From Chrysopilus asiliformis (Eukaryota; Arthropoda; Insecta; Diptera; Rhagionidae), in NCBI GenBank assembly GCA_964034945.1, contig OZ035964.1, forward strand, positions 4,786,895 to 4,850,894: a DNA stretch of 64,000 nucleotides, in the 5' to 3' direction. This document shows, piece by piece, positions 50,378 through 62,899 of the stretch. Within the stretch, counting starts at the first letter, position 1. Each line of letters starts with the position of its first letter. Under the pieces are notes generated by a model that searched no databases, was not told the DNA's origin, and saw only the letters and a list, made by a program, of their open reading frames with translations. Position numbers and translations under genes: made by a program.

Positions 50378-52170
50378 TTAGGAACTGAAAACATAAGGAG
50401 GGCAGACACCCCTCAGCTTCCGGGTTATGGTGAGCTAACAATTTTTCCAGCGTTCATCGAACGACGTTCAGAGTCCTATTTTGTGTTACTTGGGCATCGT
50501 AAAAATCCCATATTCTGTTGTGTCTCGGAACTTGTCTTGCCCTCCGAACAAGCCGCCACCTTTGGCCATCCTTTGACGCCACCACCGCTATGAAGAGAAT
50601 ATAACCGAGTGTAAAGCCCCGATGTCCACCGCATCGCGATGCAAGGATGCGACCGGGAATCGGTCCACAGGCGAACTTTGAGAATTTCACTCTCCCATTG
50701 CTCGATTCGTACATAAGCGGACCCTAAATTCGGGCGAAAAGCTTTCTTATGTAAATCTCTCACTCGCTCCTTAGCTTTCGCCCTTTATGTATAGAAGGGA
50801 AACTGATGAGATGTTCTGTTCTGGCGTTCTTACGTTCTGCTGTGTCTACAAAAGTGCAACATAAACAGCAATAACAGACCAAAAACATTAACCAGGGGCG
50901 GCAGGCAAGGGCGAACGGAGACGTAGGCGAAAACAAAGTTGGTATTTACGCCGTCACTAACTTTTAACCTCGGCTGCATGCCGTTGAGCGAAAAGGATTC
51001 AATCTGATTGGTTGAGAACGCTGATCTCAGCAGGAAACTTTATTCGATGCATATTATTCTGCGAACCCCCCCGCCTCATCATGCCCACTCCCTCTCGAAT
51101 CCATGGCTCCAATGTATTTATTTACATGCATTTCTTGATGATGAACACAAATTTCATGTACATACCGGGCTGATGTTTCGCATATAAACAGAGTGCAGGA
51201 CTTTTCGAATGCAAGGGAGGTTACTGGTGTCGTCGATTGGAGGGGAGGGGGGGGGGAGACGAACCGACCTATCCTTAGATGATGAAAATTACATGCACCC
51301 CCCATCCACATCGGATTCAATCTAACCGCATTTAAGGACACCCCATCAAACACCCCCCCTTTCCCCTTTCCAATTTTTCTCCGACCTTGAATCCGTGTGC
51401 TTTTCTACAAAAATCTTTCAGAGAAAATTTCAATAGCGCGAAATTGAAATCTGACTAATTATCGCGGGTCGAACGAAATTAATTATACTGCCTACAATAT
51501 TGAAATCCTTATGGAAAACAATTTTGGTTAAAAAATGAAATGTCGGTTTGGTCGTCTGTCTCGCTCACAGACTAGCATTTATTGAACACAACATTTAAAA
51601 AAAAAAAAAAAACACATCTTGTGTGAAGGTTTTTTTTGCGGTTTTCCGTGTGGGGTTTAACACCGCCTCGTCTTCAGAACACTATAACTGAACCCCGCTT
51701 CCCCCAAATGTGTGACGATTTTCAAAGCCAATACCTGAACTTCATTTGCACGAAGGCCGATTTGTTCAAAATAATTCAAGGACACAAGTTTAAAACCTAG
51801 TAAAAATATGAAATTATGCGTGAGGTGGCCATTAGTTGTCTGTTTTCATAAAAATTTTGAAATTCCTGCAAAACACAGTATTTTATAGACAAGTACTGGA
51901 TTATCTCGAAAACGGCTCTCGCATCACCAAATTTTCATTGTAATATCCAAAAGAAAGCTGTGAGAAAAAATAGGTTTTGTTTTACCTCGTCTCGACATTT
52001 TTAACGTTTTCACCAACGGTTTTGTGGGAAAAATCTCTAAAACGGCAGAAAAAAACAGCCAGGAAAGATCTGCTTGAAATTTCGTGAGGTTAAGAGGCGA
52101 TCACAAAAACTTCTGCTCGCTCCCCACGCCCAGGTCATTACTAAGTAACCACCAATTTTCTTTTATTCGG
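50378..52170. other. Non-coding intergenic DNA
   Basis: Overlapping ORFs on both strands at 50.3-50.8 kb lack recognisable domains. A poly-G run near 51240-51260 and a poly-A run at 51596-51611. Confidence 0.35.
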
Positions 52171-52174
52171 GAAT

Positions 52175-52800
52175 AGACTGACAGATTGACAGACTGAGAG
52201 AAGAGGCTGAGATATTGAGAAACTGAGAGACTGAGATATTTAGAGGCTGAGAGACTGAGATATTTAGAGGCTGAGAGAATGAGATATTTAGAGGTTGAGA
52301 GACTGAGATATTTAGAGGCTGAGAGAATGAGATATTTAGAGGTTGAGAGACTGAGAGATTGTGAAACTGAGAGACTGAGAAACTAAGAAGAGGCTGAGAA
52401 ACTAAGTAACCACCAATTTTCTTTTATTCGGGAATGGACTGACAGATTGACAGGCCGAGAGAAGAGGCTGAGATATTGAGAAACTGAGAGACTGAGATAT
52501 TTAGAGTCTGAGAGACTGAGATATTTAGAGTCTGAGAGACTGCGAGATTGAGAAACTGAGAGATTGAAAGACTGAGAGACTGAGAGACTGAGAAACTGAG
52601 AGTCTGAGAGACTGAGATATTGAAATACTGAGAAACTGAGAGTCTGAGACACTGAGAGGCTGAAAGACTGAGAGGCTGAGAGGCTGAAAGACTGAGAGGC
52701 TGAGATGCTGAGAGTCTGAGCGACTAACAGACTGATAAACTGAAAGTCTGAGAAACTGAAAGGCTGAAAGACCGAACGACTGAGAGACTGACAGACAGAT
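52175..52800. repeat. 8-bp GAGACTGA array with higher-order 'atatttagaggctgagagac' unit
   Basis: Dozens of (ctgagaga) variants. Within it 24-bp units with 'gagatatttagag' recur, and the start of the array ('ccaccaattttcttttattc', 'gggaat') is duplicated at about 52149 and 52410, indicating a block duplication of about 260 bp. Confidence 0.85.
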
Positions 52801-52882
52801 TTAAAGTAAGATAAAAACGATTCATTCTTTATAAGAAAAATTGCAATAAATATGTTAGTCTAACTCTTTTCTCTTACTCCAG

Positions 52883-52936
52883 GCCCCATCATTATTGTCG
52901 CTACCCATGGGCCGGGTTTTTCGTAAAAAGCCATAA
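52883..52936 (+). CDS. Candidate terminal exon of an unseen gene
   Basis: A textbook acceptor (ctaac, then 'tcttttctcttactccag') precedes an 18-codon frame APSLLSLPMGRVFRKKP and TAA in phase 0; two other phases also stop soon. It is followed by several kb of UTR-like DNA. I see no matching upstream exon, so this could be chance. Confidence 0.2.
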   Translation, partial: APSLLSLPMGRVFRKKP

Positions 52937-54920
52937 CAATCTCAATAGATCATGTCAAAATAAAATAAAGACGAGGTTTATGGCAACCACCCTGTGTTAA
53001 AATAAATACCTAAAATGTGTACATAATATATTTAGATATACTAAAAAATCTTTTTTTAAAAAAGAATTGGTTGCTTCGTGATATGAAAGCGCCGGGAATA
53101 TTTCTCTAAAATGATATATTTATGTACAAAATAATGCTGTTCTCCAGTTTAAAACATAACCATTGACTTCTCCCATTGGTGGATAATATTCAGATAACGG
53201 AAAAGTATATAAAGGCAAGAAACAACACGATTTTATAGTTACTGGTGCCGATAACTACGAAAACGTGGTAAATAGAATCAAGTGCAGCACAGCAGGATAC
53301 ATATATATATATATAGAGATATGTTAAAAAAAACAATAAGAAAAGCAGCAACAACAACAACAGAAATAGCCCAACATTATGTGAATGTAGTTTGAATTTA
53401 TATACGGACGACACGACATTTGTTGCGATTGGAGTAGGTAGGAATGGTTGCATCTCGGGATAGTTGTTTTTTTTGAGCTAAATTCAAAACCAAAATAAAT
53501 GCATTCCGATACAAGGATAACACAAGCGAGCGAGAGGACCCATCCAGCGAATCCAAGTTCGGTTGCGACGGAGGTGCAGATTTGAAAAATGAACGAGCGA
53601 ACGAGATAGACTGAATGCCAGGGTGCATGGCCAAGATATTGCTGCGCCTTGTTGTATGCAAAACATTTAAATTCCGAGGCTGCAGTATGATGTGCGCCTA
53701 CAAGTACCACCAGTTAGCAATATTCAAAATTCAAAGGATACTCGAAAGATTACGAAATGAAACCAAGAGAGAGTGAATGAGAGAGAGAGAGAGAGAGAGA
53801 GTATGTGTGTGTGTGCTTGTGAGATGGCCACATACGGCAATCGGAATGAGTAAATCAGAGGGAAATAGAATGGAGTACTGCCGTTATTATTTTGTTAATG
53901 TGTAATACATAAAATACCAAGAAGGGCGGTACACATGAAATCGCTCTCATTGCAGCATTTAAGCAACAAACACTCACGGAATTTTTAGCATCATGTTATG
54001 TCCTTAATTTTTTTTTTTTCGTATTTCTTTTTTTAAGCCTTTTGTGTCTCGATTTTGCTTCTTGTTTTCCTTATGCTAACGGGGATGGAGATGATGGTTG
54101 CACATTTCAAGAAATACAAATTCAATGGTGAGAAGAAACACAACACCACCCACATAGAGTGGGATTGCCCCATCGGGTGAATAAAGTGGTTGCCGGTTGG
54201 ATGTTTTAAATAAATAAACTAAGGATGAGGATGCGATATTAACATGTGCAGAAATGTTTTAAGTAAGCAAATATTGGTAAAACCAGAGAGAGAAAATTCC
54301 ATTGATTAAAAAGGAATTTCAAATGCATAAAAGGAAATACCATATAGTGGTGGCGGGATGGGGAAGTGGAGGCGGTTTTTATGGCATTAAGTAGAGATTT
54401 TTGGTGGATATTTAGATTTTCTTTCGAAAATAAGTACATGTGGGTGTATTGTGCATGTGTAGAGTATACAAAATGAATGATAAACAATCGGATTTTCCTT
54501 AACTGTGGTTTATTGTATTCAAATGGATTTAAAAAATAACTTTATGTCCACGATAATATAAAACTAATGACTACATCCTCGCTCAAAAAATCCCAAACGA
54601 GGTTCAGAAGATAAAACAACAGGATAGTGGGGGAGACAGGGCAGAATGATTTTTTTCAATAGCAGAAATGTTTTCGAGAGACGTTTTATTAGACTCTGAT
54701 GAAAACCACAGTCCAATCGGATGAGTGGTTTAAAAATTAGCGGGCCAGGGGGTACAGAAGAGAGGGGGGGGGGGGGGGGGGTTCACTTTTTAATCTTCCT
54801 CACACATAAGAAAAGTATTAGAAAAGTGGCTGGGCTAACTTGAATTAGCTCGAAAATTGAGACAGCTTTCATACATTTGGTTTCCTTTGCATTTGGTTTC
54901 TTTTTAAAAGTTTTTAAATA
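52937..54920. other. UTR-like non-coding DNA
   Basis: Mostly unique, A-rich on the + strand with several AATAAA (for example 52962 area), a (AT)n run at 53300-53315, (GA)n and (TG)n at 53780-53815, and a poly-G run at 54765-54781. It may be a long 3'UTR if 52883 is a real exon. Confidence 0.3.
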
Positions 54921-55095
54921 CAGTAGAATCCCGATAATTCGTACCCCGATAATTCGTATATCCCGCTAATTCGTATGAATTTGCTGGTCCCTTGAAAAAA
55001 AAAACCCGATAATTCGTACCCCGATAATTCGTATATCCCGCTAATTCGTATGAATTTGCTGGTCCCTTGAAATACGAATTATCGGGATTCTACTG
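54921..55095. mobile_element. pogo/Tigger-like miniature element, 175 bp
   Basis: TA on both sides. TIRs CAGTAGAATCCCGATAATTC match at both ends. The interior contains a tandem duplication of about 70 bp (gataattcgtaccccgat ... ttgctggtcccttga). TA duplication and a CAGT-start TIR fit the pogo branch of Tc1/mariner. Confidence 0.82.
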
Positions 55096-55114
55096 TATTT
55101 AGCTTTAGCTTGCC

Positions 55115-55790
55115 TTGGTATCTGTTTGTCTGTCAGGGTCAAATCTTCCAATCTAATTTTGACCAACTTTCACTCAGCCGGTAGAATTGATATTTTGCAC
55201 ACATAAGTAAGCCCGATGACAATACAATATTTCCACCACTTCGTCCTTGTAAGTATAATGGAAAGTCCTGTAAGGATAACGTGATTTTCCTTTTCCTCAA
55301 ATTTTTCGGAGAAAAAATCTCTTCTGGAGGTTTTTTTGGTCGCCGAATTCGATTTTGATATTAAGAAGTCTGTAAGGATGACGAGAGGTCCTGTAAGGAT
55401 AACTTAATTATCATTTTTGTCAAATCATCCGGGTAAAAATCTATTCAGGGGGTTTTTGGGGTGGATGACTCCGATTCTGGCATTCAAAAGTCTGTAAAGA
55501 TAGCGGAAGGTCCTCTAAGGATACCGCGATTATTGTTTTTCTCTAATTTTCTGATTATTCCTTTTCTCTGATTATTCTTTTTCTCTAAAAAAAAACCTCA
55601 TTGGAAGGTTCTTGGGGTCGCGGACTCCGATTCTGGCATTAAAAAGTCCGTAAGGATAACGAATCGCCCTGTAAGGATAACGTGATTATCCTTTTTCTCA
55701 AATTGTCTCAGTAGGGGGTTTTTGGGGTCGCTAAACATGATTCTGGTGTTAAGAAGTCCGTAAAAATTTCTCAAACAAATATTCGATTAC
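55115..55790. mobile_element. GTCY element, 'agggtcaaatctt' family, copy 2
   Basis: Short (GTCT) run at 55120-55135, 'cagggtcaaatcttccaatc', then 4-5 units of the 122-bp repeat (gtaaggataacg, ggttcttggggtcg). It begins 18 nt after the pogo-like element. Confidence 0.65.
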
Positions 55791-58640
55791 TACAAATTAT
55801 GAACAATCGTGGCAAAAGACAGACGTCCTTTTCAATTTTGAGTCATACTTATCAAATCCGGAATTTAGTGCCGTTTGCACCAACGAAATTTAGCAACTTA
55901 TGTACAACTTAAAATATTTAAGTCCCAGAATTTCTACGGTTTAAGTAGGCTAACCACAATTTAATTTTTTAAGAATAGTACGCGCAAACGGGCCTTAGTC
56001 ACATAAAAAAAATTAAAGAAAAGTCACTAGTGGAGTGCCTGTCCGGCATTGGGATTACAATTAGAAAATATTTTATAGATTTGTGACCGGAAGCTTAATA
56101 TTAGAAAAGGTGGCGGAGTGGATTCCGAGTCTTTACTGGCATGATGGGACGTTTTGGGTTCTCGCGACATTAAAAAAAGCAATATTAGAAAATAACTCTA
56201 CAAACAGAAGAGGGAGTTGCCGTTTGATTTGATGCTCTGTGGGCGGAGAAAATGTTGTGTCGGAATAAAAAAAAAATCAAAATATTTGAAAAAAAAATGT
56301 ACAAATAAAAGCATCTAGACAAAATAATGGGATAAAAAGCATAAAGGAATTTTGCTTTCCCGAAAAAAAAAATAGTTACGCTGTGGGGGAACGGGATGGA
56401 GGGTTTTTAATATGAAAACACCAATGGTTAGGTGAAAAATAGTGAGAATCGCCTAAAGTTATGCATTTCGTAACCATCCCGTATAGGCGAACGCGAATGA
56501 GTATACGGGTGTGTATTGTTCGGGAATAACACCATCAAGGAATAGCGAGCATCCAAGATTTGTACATCGTTTTGAATGCGCGATGCAGGCGGTTGGCAAG
56601 AGGGCGGGCGATGAGAGGATAATCGAAAAAGGGATGAGAGTGTATACTGTTAATGCTAACAATAAAATGAAGAAGAAGAAGAAGAAGAAGACTAAGAAGA
56701 CAAGGACATGAAACTGCGCCTGCATGCAGGCAATGGTTACCAAAGAAGACCTCCGACAAGTCAAGAGAGTCAACGTTGATGCAAACGATACTGGGTGCTG
56801 CAAGATTTGGGGGTTAGGATGTTGTGAAGTTGCCATTTCCCACCCCTTTCCTCCGTTCCCTCGCTTCCCCTCGTCACTCTAGATGCACAAGAGGATATTT
56901 TACTTGGTTATCCTACTTTATAAAGCAGGAATGTGGATAGCATCCAGCAAGGAAACGACAACCGACCGACACACACAAGAAAACACAGAAAATGGGTTGC
57001 GACTTGGATGAGGCAAACATTGCATGAAGATTGGAATGAAACGTATGTACGTGTATATGTATTATTATATTTTTTTTACCAGCGAGCTATTGACACTGGC
57101 TGGTGGCTGAAGCCGATGTCGATGGGGGTGTGAGTGACGACACAAACTGATGGTGGCTGGCGGTGGTGGTAAGGGTGGTAATGGTGGTGGTGGCGGTGGG
57201 TTCGGAGATTCGAATATTGGGTTCGGAGATTTGTTCATTGGTTGGCCGAATGGATGCGACGCTCTGCTATAGAATGAACAGCGATCTGGTGGATGGTTTT
57301 GCTGGTGGTACTCGGTTGGTTGGTTGTTTTTTGGGGTGGCGGATCGTATCGGATCGGGTCGGTTGGATGGTTGTGTTATGTTCTGTTGTTGGATAACTGT
57401 TGTTAAATTGGTTTGGGTTGTACGATGGTGGCTGCTATGTTTATATGTTTTGTATGTACACTGATGGGCAATGCTTATAGCTCTATGCAATGGAATGCTA
57501 CTCGACACGATAAAAATGTATAGTTTTATAGGGTTTTATGTGAATATAGGATTGGGTACAAATTTTTAGCTCCAACTACCCGAATTCAAGCTCAGCTAAA
57601 AACCTCCTCTCAAGTTGCATTATGTGTATCTTGTGTAGTTTTTTTCCTCAAATATTGCAATGTTGTCTAGTAGTTCACCGTTGGACTTAAGATTGTTAAC
57701 AAGCTATGGCATTTTATTATTATTATTGATATTTTTATTATTATTTTAGTATTTCTTTTTTTGGTTTTTCGTTTTCTGTCACATAAATTGGGTGTCATTT
57801 ACTAAAACAGTAATAAAAATGCAATCAACAGAGTTTTAAAAAAAATCCGCTCTCGAAAAACTATCAAATACTGTGAGTGTTATAATTGAAAAAAATTAAA
57901 TTTAATTAAAAAAAAAATAATAATAATCTACATATTTTCAATCAAAGTGTATCCGGGTTTTCGCGGGCAATTGCGTGTCGATGAGTGTTTGTTCGGTTTG
58001 AGCCCACGCTAAAGTGCGTATGGTGTCTTCGATATACGCATATCTTGTGTGTGTGTGCGTGTGTGTGTATGTGTCCAAACCTTCGAATGCTTTTGTATTA
58101 CGTTTGGTAGTAATATGCGCCTCAACACCGCCTGCATGAAAAAATTATTTTTTTTAATGATTTGAGAATCCGATTTGATATACAATTAGTGCCAAAAAGT
58201 GATGTGTAAAAAATCCCCAATAACAAGGGATGACGAAAAAAGAATTTCCTTTTTTTTCGAAAACTTTTGACAGAAAAAAAAACCATTCCAGTGAAATTAA
58301 AAAGCAGTAAAACAAATCATGGCTTATATTATATTTTATTTAATATTGATTAACCCCAGGGTGACCATATTTTCTTTGTTCGAAGCCGGAACAGATGACT
58401 CGTGACGGACGGGGCGGGGTGACGGAAGGGAAATTTTTAATGCGTCAAAATTAGCCGAAAAGTTCGAAACAATTTAAACAGCGCTTTTCCAAAAGCAGCG
58501 AATTTTTCTATAACTTTTTGTGACATTTTTTCCCTTCAGCACAGCAGATATTACGCCGCAGGCAAATTTTTTAGGAAGAAATACACACAATATTCGAAAA
58601 TGTGACAAAATAAATGCGCCGCAGGCGATTTTTTCAAAAC
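55791..58640. other. Non-coding DNA with simple repeats
   Basis: 55860-56000 has weak inverted ends around 'gtgccgtttgcaccaac' and 'gcgcaaacgggcctta'. (GAA)n at 56669-56698, (GGT)n around 57150-57200, (TG)n at 58050-58075. The GGTTGG-rich 57160-57400 is open on both strands but shows no domain. 58545-58635 carries two copies of the 'gcgccgcaggc' motif. Confidence 0.35.
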
Positions 58641-58644
58641 TTTT

Positions 58645-59340
58645 ATGTAGCTTGCCTTCGTATCTGTCTGTTTGTCTGTCTGTCAGGGTCAAATCTTGCA
58701 ATCCAATTTTGATCAACTTGCATTGATCCGATTGACTTGAAATTTTGCACATACACGTAAGTCCGATGAGAATACAAGATTTTCACTACTTCGTCCTTGT
58801 ACGGGTAAAGGAAGGTCCTGTAAGGATAAGGCGATTATCCATTTTCCCAAATTTCCCGGAAACAAATCTCAACAGAGGGTTTTTGGGGTCGCTTAATCCG
58901 ATTCTGACTTTATAAAGTCTGTAAGGATAACGGAAGTCTCTGTAAGGATAGCGGGATTATCCTTTTCCTGAAATTTGTCGGAAAATCTCATCTGGAGGTT
59001 TTTGGGGTCGCTGAATTAGATCCTAGAGTTAAAAAGTTCGTAAAAATATCTTAAAAACAAGGAAAATATCTTAAAAACAAGGAAAGCGTGACGAAGGACA
59101 GACATTATTTCGTATTTTTAGTCATACTAATCAAATACAAAATAACTAAAAAGGATTTTTTTTTATTTAAAAAATTGCACTAAACAAGAAAAAAAAACAA
59201 TTTTTTGGCCACTGCGTATCAGAAATAAAAGCAATATAAAAGCATGAAAAATCAAATAAAATAAATATTTATCTCACTTTTATTCCTTTTTAGTGGATTT
59301 TTTAAATAAAAGCGCTTTTTAATTTTTTAAAAATAAAGAC
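58645..59340. mobile_element. GTCY element, 'agggtcaaatctt' family, copy 3
   Basis: (GTCT)n at 58664-58684, 'cagggtcaaatcttgcaatc', 'ttgacttgaaattttgcaca', then 2 units of the 122-bp repeat and an A-rich tail. Same order as at 42.7 and 55.1 kb. Confidence 0.65.
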
Positions 59341-60429
59341 ACGATGAAGGCGGAAACTTATGAAAAACTCCTTTTTGTTTTCAAAATTAAATCGAATAAT
59401 CTGGGACAAAAGTTTAGATTCCTGTCGGTGCCGGGATAACATGCCTGAATCCCGCGACTGTCCGGGCGAATCCGGGACTTATGATCATCCTAGTTAACAC
59501 AGATTTAAAATTTAATAAAATGTTGGTTTGTAATAATTTTTGGCTAAAACAATGCAATTGCAAAGGAAAAAAAACCCATAAATTGTCGTCAATTTCTTCA
59601 CATCTTTCTTAATTAAAAATAAAACTATGTTGCGAAGATGTGCGCTTTATTGTGTGTCCATAATTTTTATAGCAAAGAAATAAAAAAGTGAAGATAAAAA
59701 TCGATATAAAAGTAAATTCATTTTATATAAAAAAAAGTGCTGTACGATATGTGAATTATAAGAGAAGAATAAACAAACCACATTCATATTAAATTGTATG
59801 CAGATTTATTATTAATTTATATTAATTAAAAGTTATCAAGGAGGTTTATTAACAGTTCCTTAATAATGCATTGGAAAATGTAAGTAAGGTTTGAATTAAT
59901 AAACGACGGCTGCTCTAAATGGTATTTCTGGTTCATTTTGATTTCTTGTGCCCCAAAAAGGAAACTTTCGAAAGATTTTTTTGCACAGACTGTGCCCCGA
60001 AAAAATTTAGTCAAGCTTATTTTTGCGATTTGACTATAACTCTAATCCCCCGCCACCCTTCTCTCTTCCTCGGCCTATCGCTACCACTTCAACCGTCGAG
60101 AGGATTTGGGGGGAGAGAAAATCTGGCTGAGTTTTTATACTGCTGTAACCCTAGCGTCGAACAGATCAAGTTCGACGTTATTGTAAACAGGTATCGCATC
60201 AGAAAATTCACATCAGAAAATTCACGTCAGAAAATGCTGTGCATCTGAATTCCTTGGTCTAAAGTTGACTAGTGTAATGGGACCAACTTGAGGCCTACGT
60301 ACGTGGGGTTCCCTTGTGAGCCGCCCTCCTATCAGATCAACCAACCAAAGTTGACTATGTATACTTCGATAGCACAGTTTGTAGGTGAATTATCAGCGAT
60401 AGAAACAAAGAAAAACAACAACAACTACT

Positions 60430-60660
60430 TACTGGTCACAAAATAACCAATTTGCAACCGTTTTTTGGCAACTGGTCAGAAAGTAACCAATTTGCAACCG
60501 TTTTTTGGCAACTGGCCAGAAAGTAACCTAGTTGTAACGGGTTTTCGGCGACTGATCACAAAATAACCGATTTTTAAACAGTCTTTGTGTGATTGGTCAC
60601 TATAAACTGATTTGTGACCGCCACTTTACGATCAGGATCGCCACATTGTAACCTGAATCG
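60430..60660. repeat. 40-bp tandem repeat, about 4 copies
   Basis: Unit has 'actggtcacaaaataaccaa' and 'tttgcaaccgttttttggca'; later copies diverge. Related fragments near 44030 and 46330-46400. Confidence 0.7.
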
Positions 60661-61170
60661 CAAATGGTTGCTTGGGTAAAGCATAGGTCTAGCTACGCAC
60701 CTGGACACAAGAGTAAGTTCTAAAATTTCGCCCCCAAATAATCAAATTGGCTATCCTCTGATTTACGGTCTGCGCAATCCGACATTTGCACGAATTTCCG
60801 GTTAAAAGATAGCCGTTTTCAGGAGGTTTTCAGCAAAAAATTCTTTTCGATAGGAGTTCAGGAAAAAAGCGAGGTGGGAATTTTTGTTTTTCAACTTAAA
60901 ATTTAATTATTTTATGTTCAAATTTTTTTTCAAGTCTTTTTTGTTATGGCAGAAATAAAGGAACAGATAAATCAAAATGACTGTTCCTAGTTTCAAGTAA
61001 TTTTAAAATTAATTTCATTTATTCATACTTATGTAGATTTTCTCGTTTGTTATTTCGCTAATCGCTCATGATTTCTAAGTTATACGGAAATATCGTATTA
61101 AAAAAATCAGTGATTTAAAAAAAAAAGCAGCAAAATTTTGGAAAACTTAAACAGAGGCAAATATAACTAA

Positions 61171-61232
61171 GGGGCTGTCCGTAAAATACGTCACGCTTCT
61201 TCGCGAGTGTAACGCATTTGATGGATAGCCCC
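61171..61232. mobile_element. 62-bp miniature element with TAA duplication
   Basis: TAA at 61168-61170 and 61233-61235. Inverted ends GGGGCTGTCC and GGATAGCCCC match at 9 of 10. The start GGGGCTGTCCGTAAAATACG resembles MITE ends common in insect genomes. Confidence 0.65.
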
Positions 61233-61345
61233 TAAAGGCTAAAAAATACTTAAGGAAAAGTTCGACAAAACCATCTACAATGAAAGGAAGTAACTCCGGA
61301 AGCACCGTATTTCACAGAGCTTTAAGTTATAGTTCTTAAAACTAT

Positions 61346-61755
61346 AGGTCTGTTCGATATGAGTCCTGGACTTACTCCGAACACATATCGAACAGAAAAG
61401 TGTAAGTCCAGGACAGTCCTGGACTTACTCTTGCTTTTAGCTGGAGTAAACTTTTGAGAGCTGATATTTGTCAGACATAACCTCTCTTTTACAGTGTTTG
61501 GAAGAAGAAATGCAACAAAAGACATCATAAATTACTATTTCCAATATATATTCTTGAGTAGTTTCGGGTTTTATTTATTATATTTGTTATATTTTATAAT
61601 CTATAATTATAAACTCATAATATAGAGTTAGTGATTTACTCTGAACTTACTCCAAGTTGTTCGATAAAAACAAATTCAGAGTAAGAAAATGCGCCATTTT
61701 GTGGAGTAAAGTAAAAATACTCGGAGTAAGTCCAGGACTTATATCGAACAGACCT
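61346..61755. mobile_element. 410-bp inverted-repeat element
   Basis: TIRs of 35 bp begin AGGTCTGTTCGATAT and differ at one position. TAT flanks both ends (61343-61345, 61756-61758). The terminal AGGTCTGT resembles the Harbinger-type element at 38743. Inner parts again contain 'gtccaggac' inverted pairs. Confidence 0.78.
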
Positions 61756-61829
61756 TATATTTCATTACTAGTTTGCATACCTGTCGTTGTCGGGTTATAG
61801 TTTTTTGTATAAGTTTCTTGATCAGCGAC

Positions 61830-62095
61830 TCTGAAAACCTCCTAATGCCAGTTTTTCCGAGGAAAAATGGAAAAAATGATATTTGCGTTATATTTATAGG
61901 ACCTTCGGTTACGAATTTTGAAAATCCAACACCAGATTCGTGATCAGCGACCCGGAAAACCCCCGAGTGAGATTTCTCAGGCTCTAAATGGGCAGGGTTT
62001 AGGCAAAAATCTATGTTTTAAAACACCAACCCCCTTTAAGCCCCCCTCCCTCGTTTCCACTTTGGGGTGGAATTTTAAAAAAAACCAACCTTAGT
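61830..62095. repeat. Diverged copy of the 37.6-38.1 kb repeat
   Basis: Shares 'gtgatcagcgacccggaaaa', 'cgagtgagatttctcag' and 'tgttttaaaacaccaacccc' with 37.57-38.10 kb but lacks the 16-bp array. Confidence 0.7.
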
Positions 62096-62501
62096 GAGTG
62101 TTTACGTGACGGGTGGAACATGCTGTGAGCATTGCGTTGAAGAGTCAGTCTGTCTATCAATCAGTCAATCAGCCACACAGTTTGTCAAACAATCAATCAG
62201 TAAGGACTAGAGAGACTAGAAACTAGAGAGTGGACATCAGCACTTAATAGACTGTCCTACTGACAACAGCTGTATCTCAAGAACAGTCTGTAAACAATTT
62301 TTCAATTGATTAAAATAACCACGACTTGAAAAATCATGAGTTTTTGAATTATATTAACCGATTTCAGTTATTTTGGCAACTATTTGTAACAAAGAATGGA
62401 ATTTTTTAAGATTTTCGCGCTCGTTTGTCATCTTGGCGGCAATTTTTACACGTTCCATTGTCCATTATCTAGATTATAGGCTCTCTAGTCAGGACCAATA
62501 A

Positions 62502-62899
62502 TAGTTGCGTTTTTTTAATGTTCTAGAACACGGAACATTAAAAAAACGATCCAGAGTATGTGGGAAATTTCATTGAGTTCGAATGGCAACTAACTTCACG
62601 TTGGTTACATCAGTAGGCCGTTACTGCTATATTTTCTTGATATAATCACGATTCGCTATCTCCCATGATTAAAACTATTTCGCTGTCGAACAGAACCAAC
62701 AAACCACCAACACAAAATCCTCAATTGAGAATAAAATGTCAGATTTATTATGTTGAAGTTAGCAGCATTTCATTACCGTACATTACCGTATAAAATTTCC
62801 CTTTGTTCCAAGCGCTGTTCGAGATGAAAAGGTGGTGCAGGATTTTAAATGGAAAGCTTGTTCTGAACTGCTTCAGAACATTAAAAAAACGCAACTAAT
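62502..62899. mobile_element. Inverted-repeat element of about 400 bp
   Basis: Left 'tagttgcgtttttttaatgt' and right end its inverse, 23 bp in total. The left arm also folds on a nearby partial inverted copy (aacattaaaaaaacg at 62536). Non-coding. Confidence 0.65.

Noticed and set aside
50454..50763. Overlapping - strand ORFs of 86 and 95 codons
   Set aside because: I considered a retroelement remnant, but no catalytic or structural motif could be recognised.
57065..57508. 147-codon - strand Pro/His/Thr-rich ORF
   Set aside because: Translation of a GGT/GGTTGG-rich low-complexity stretch, also open on the other strand.
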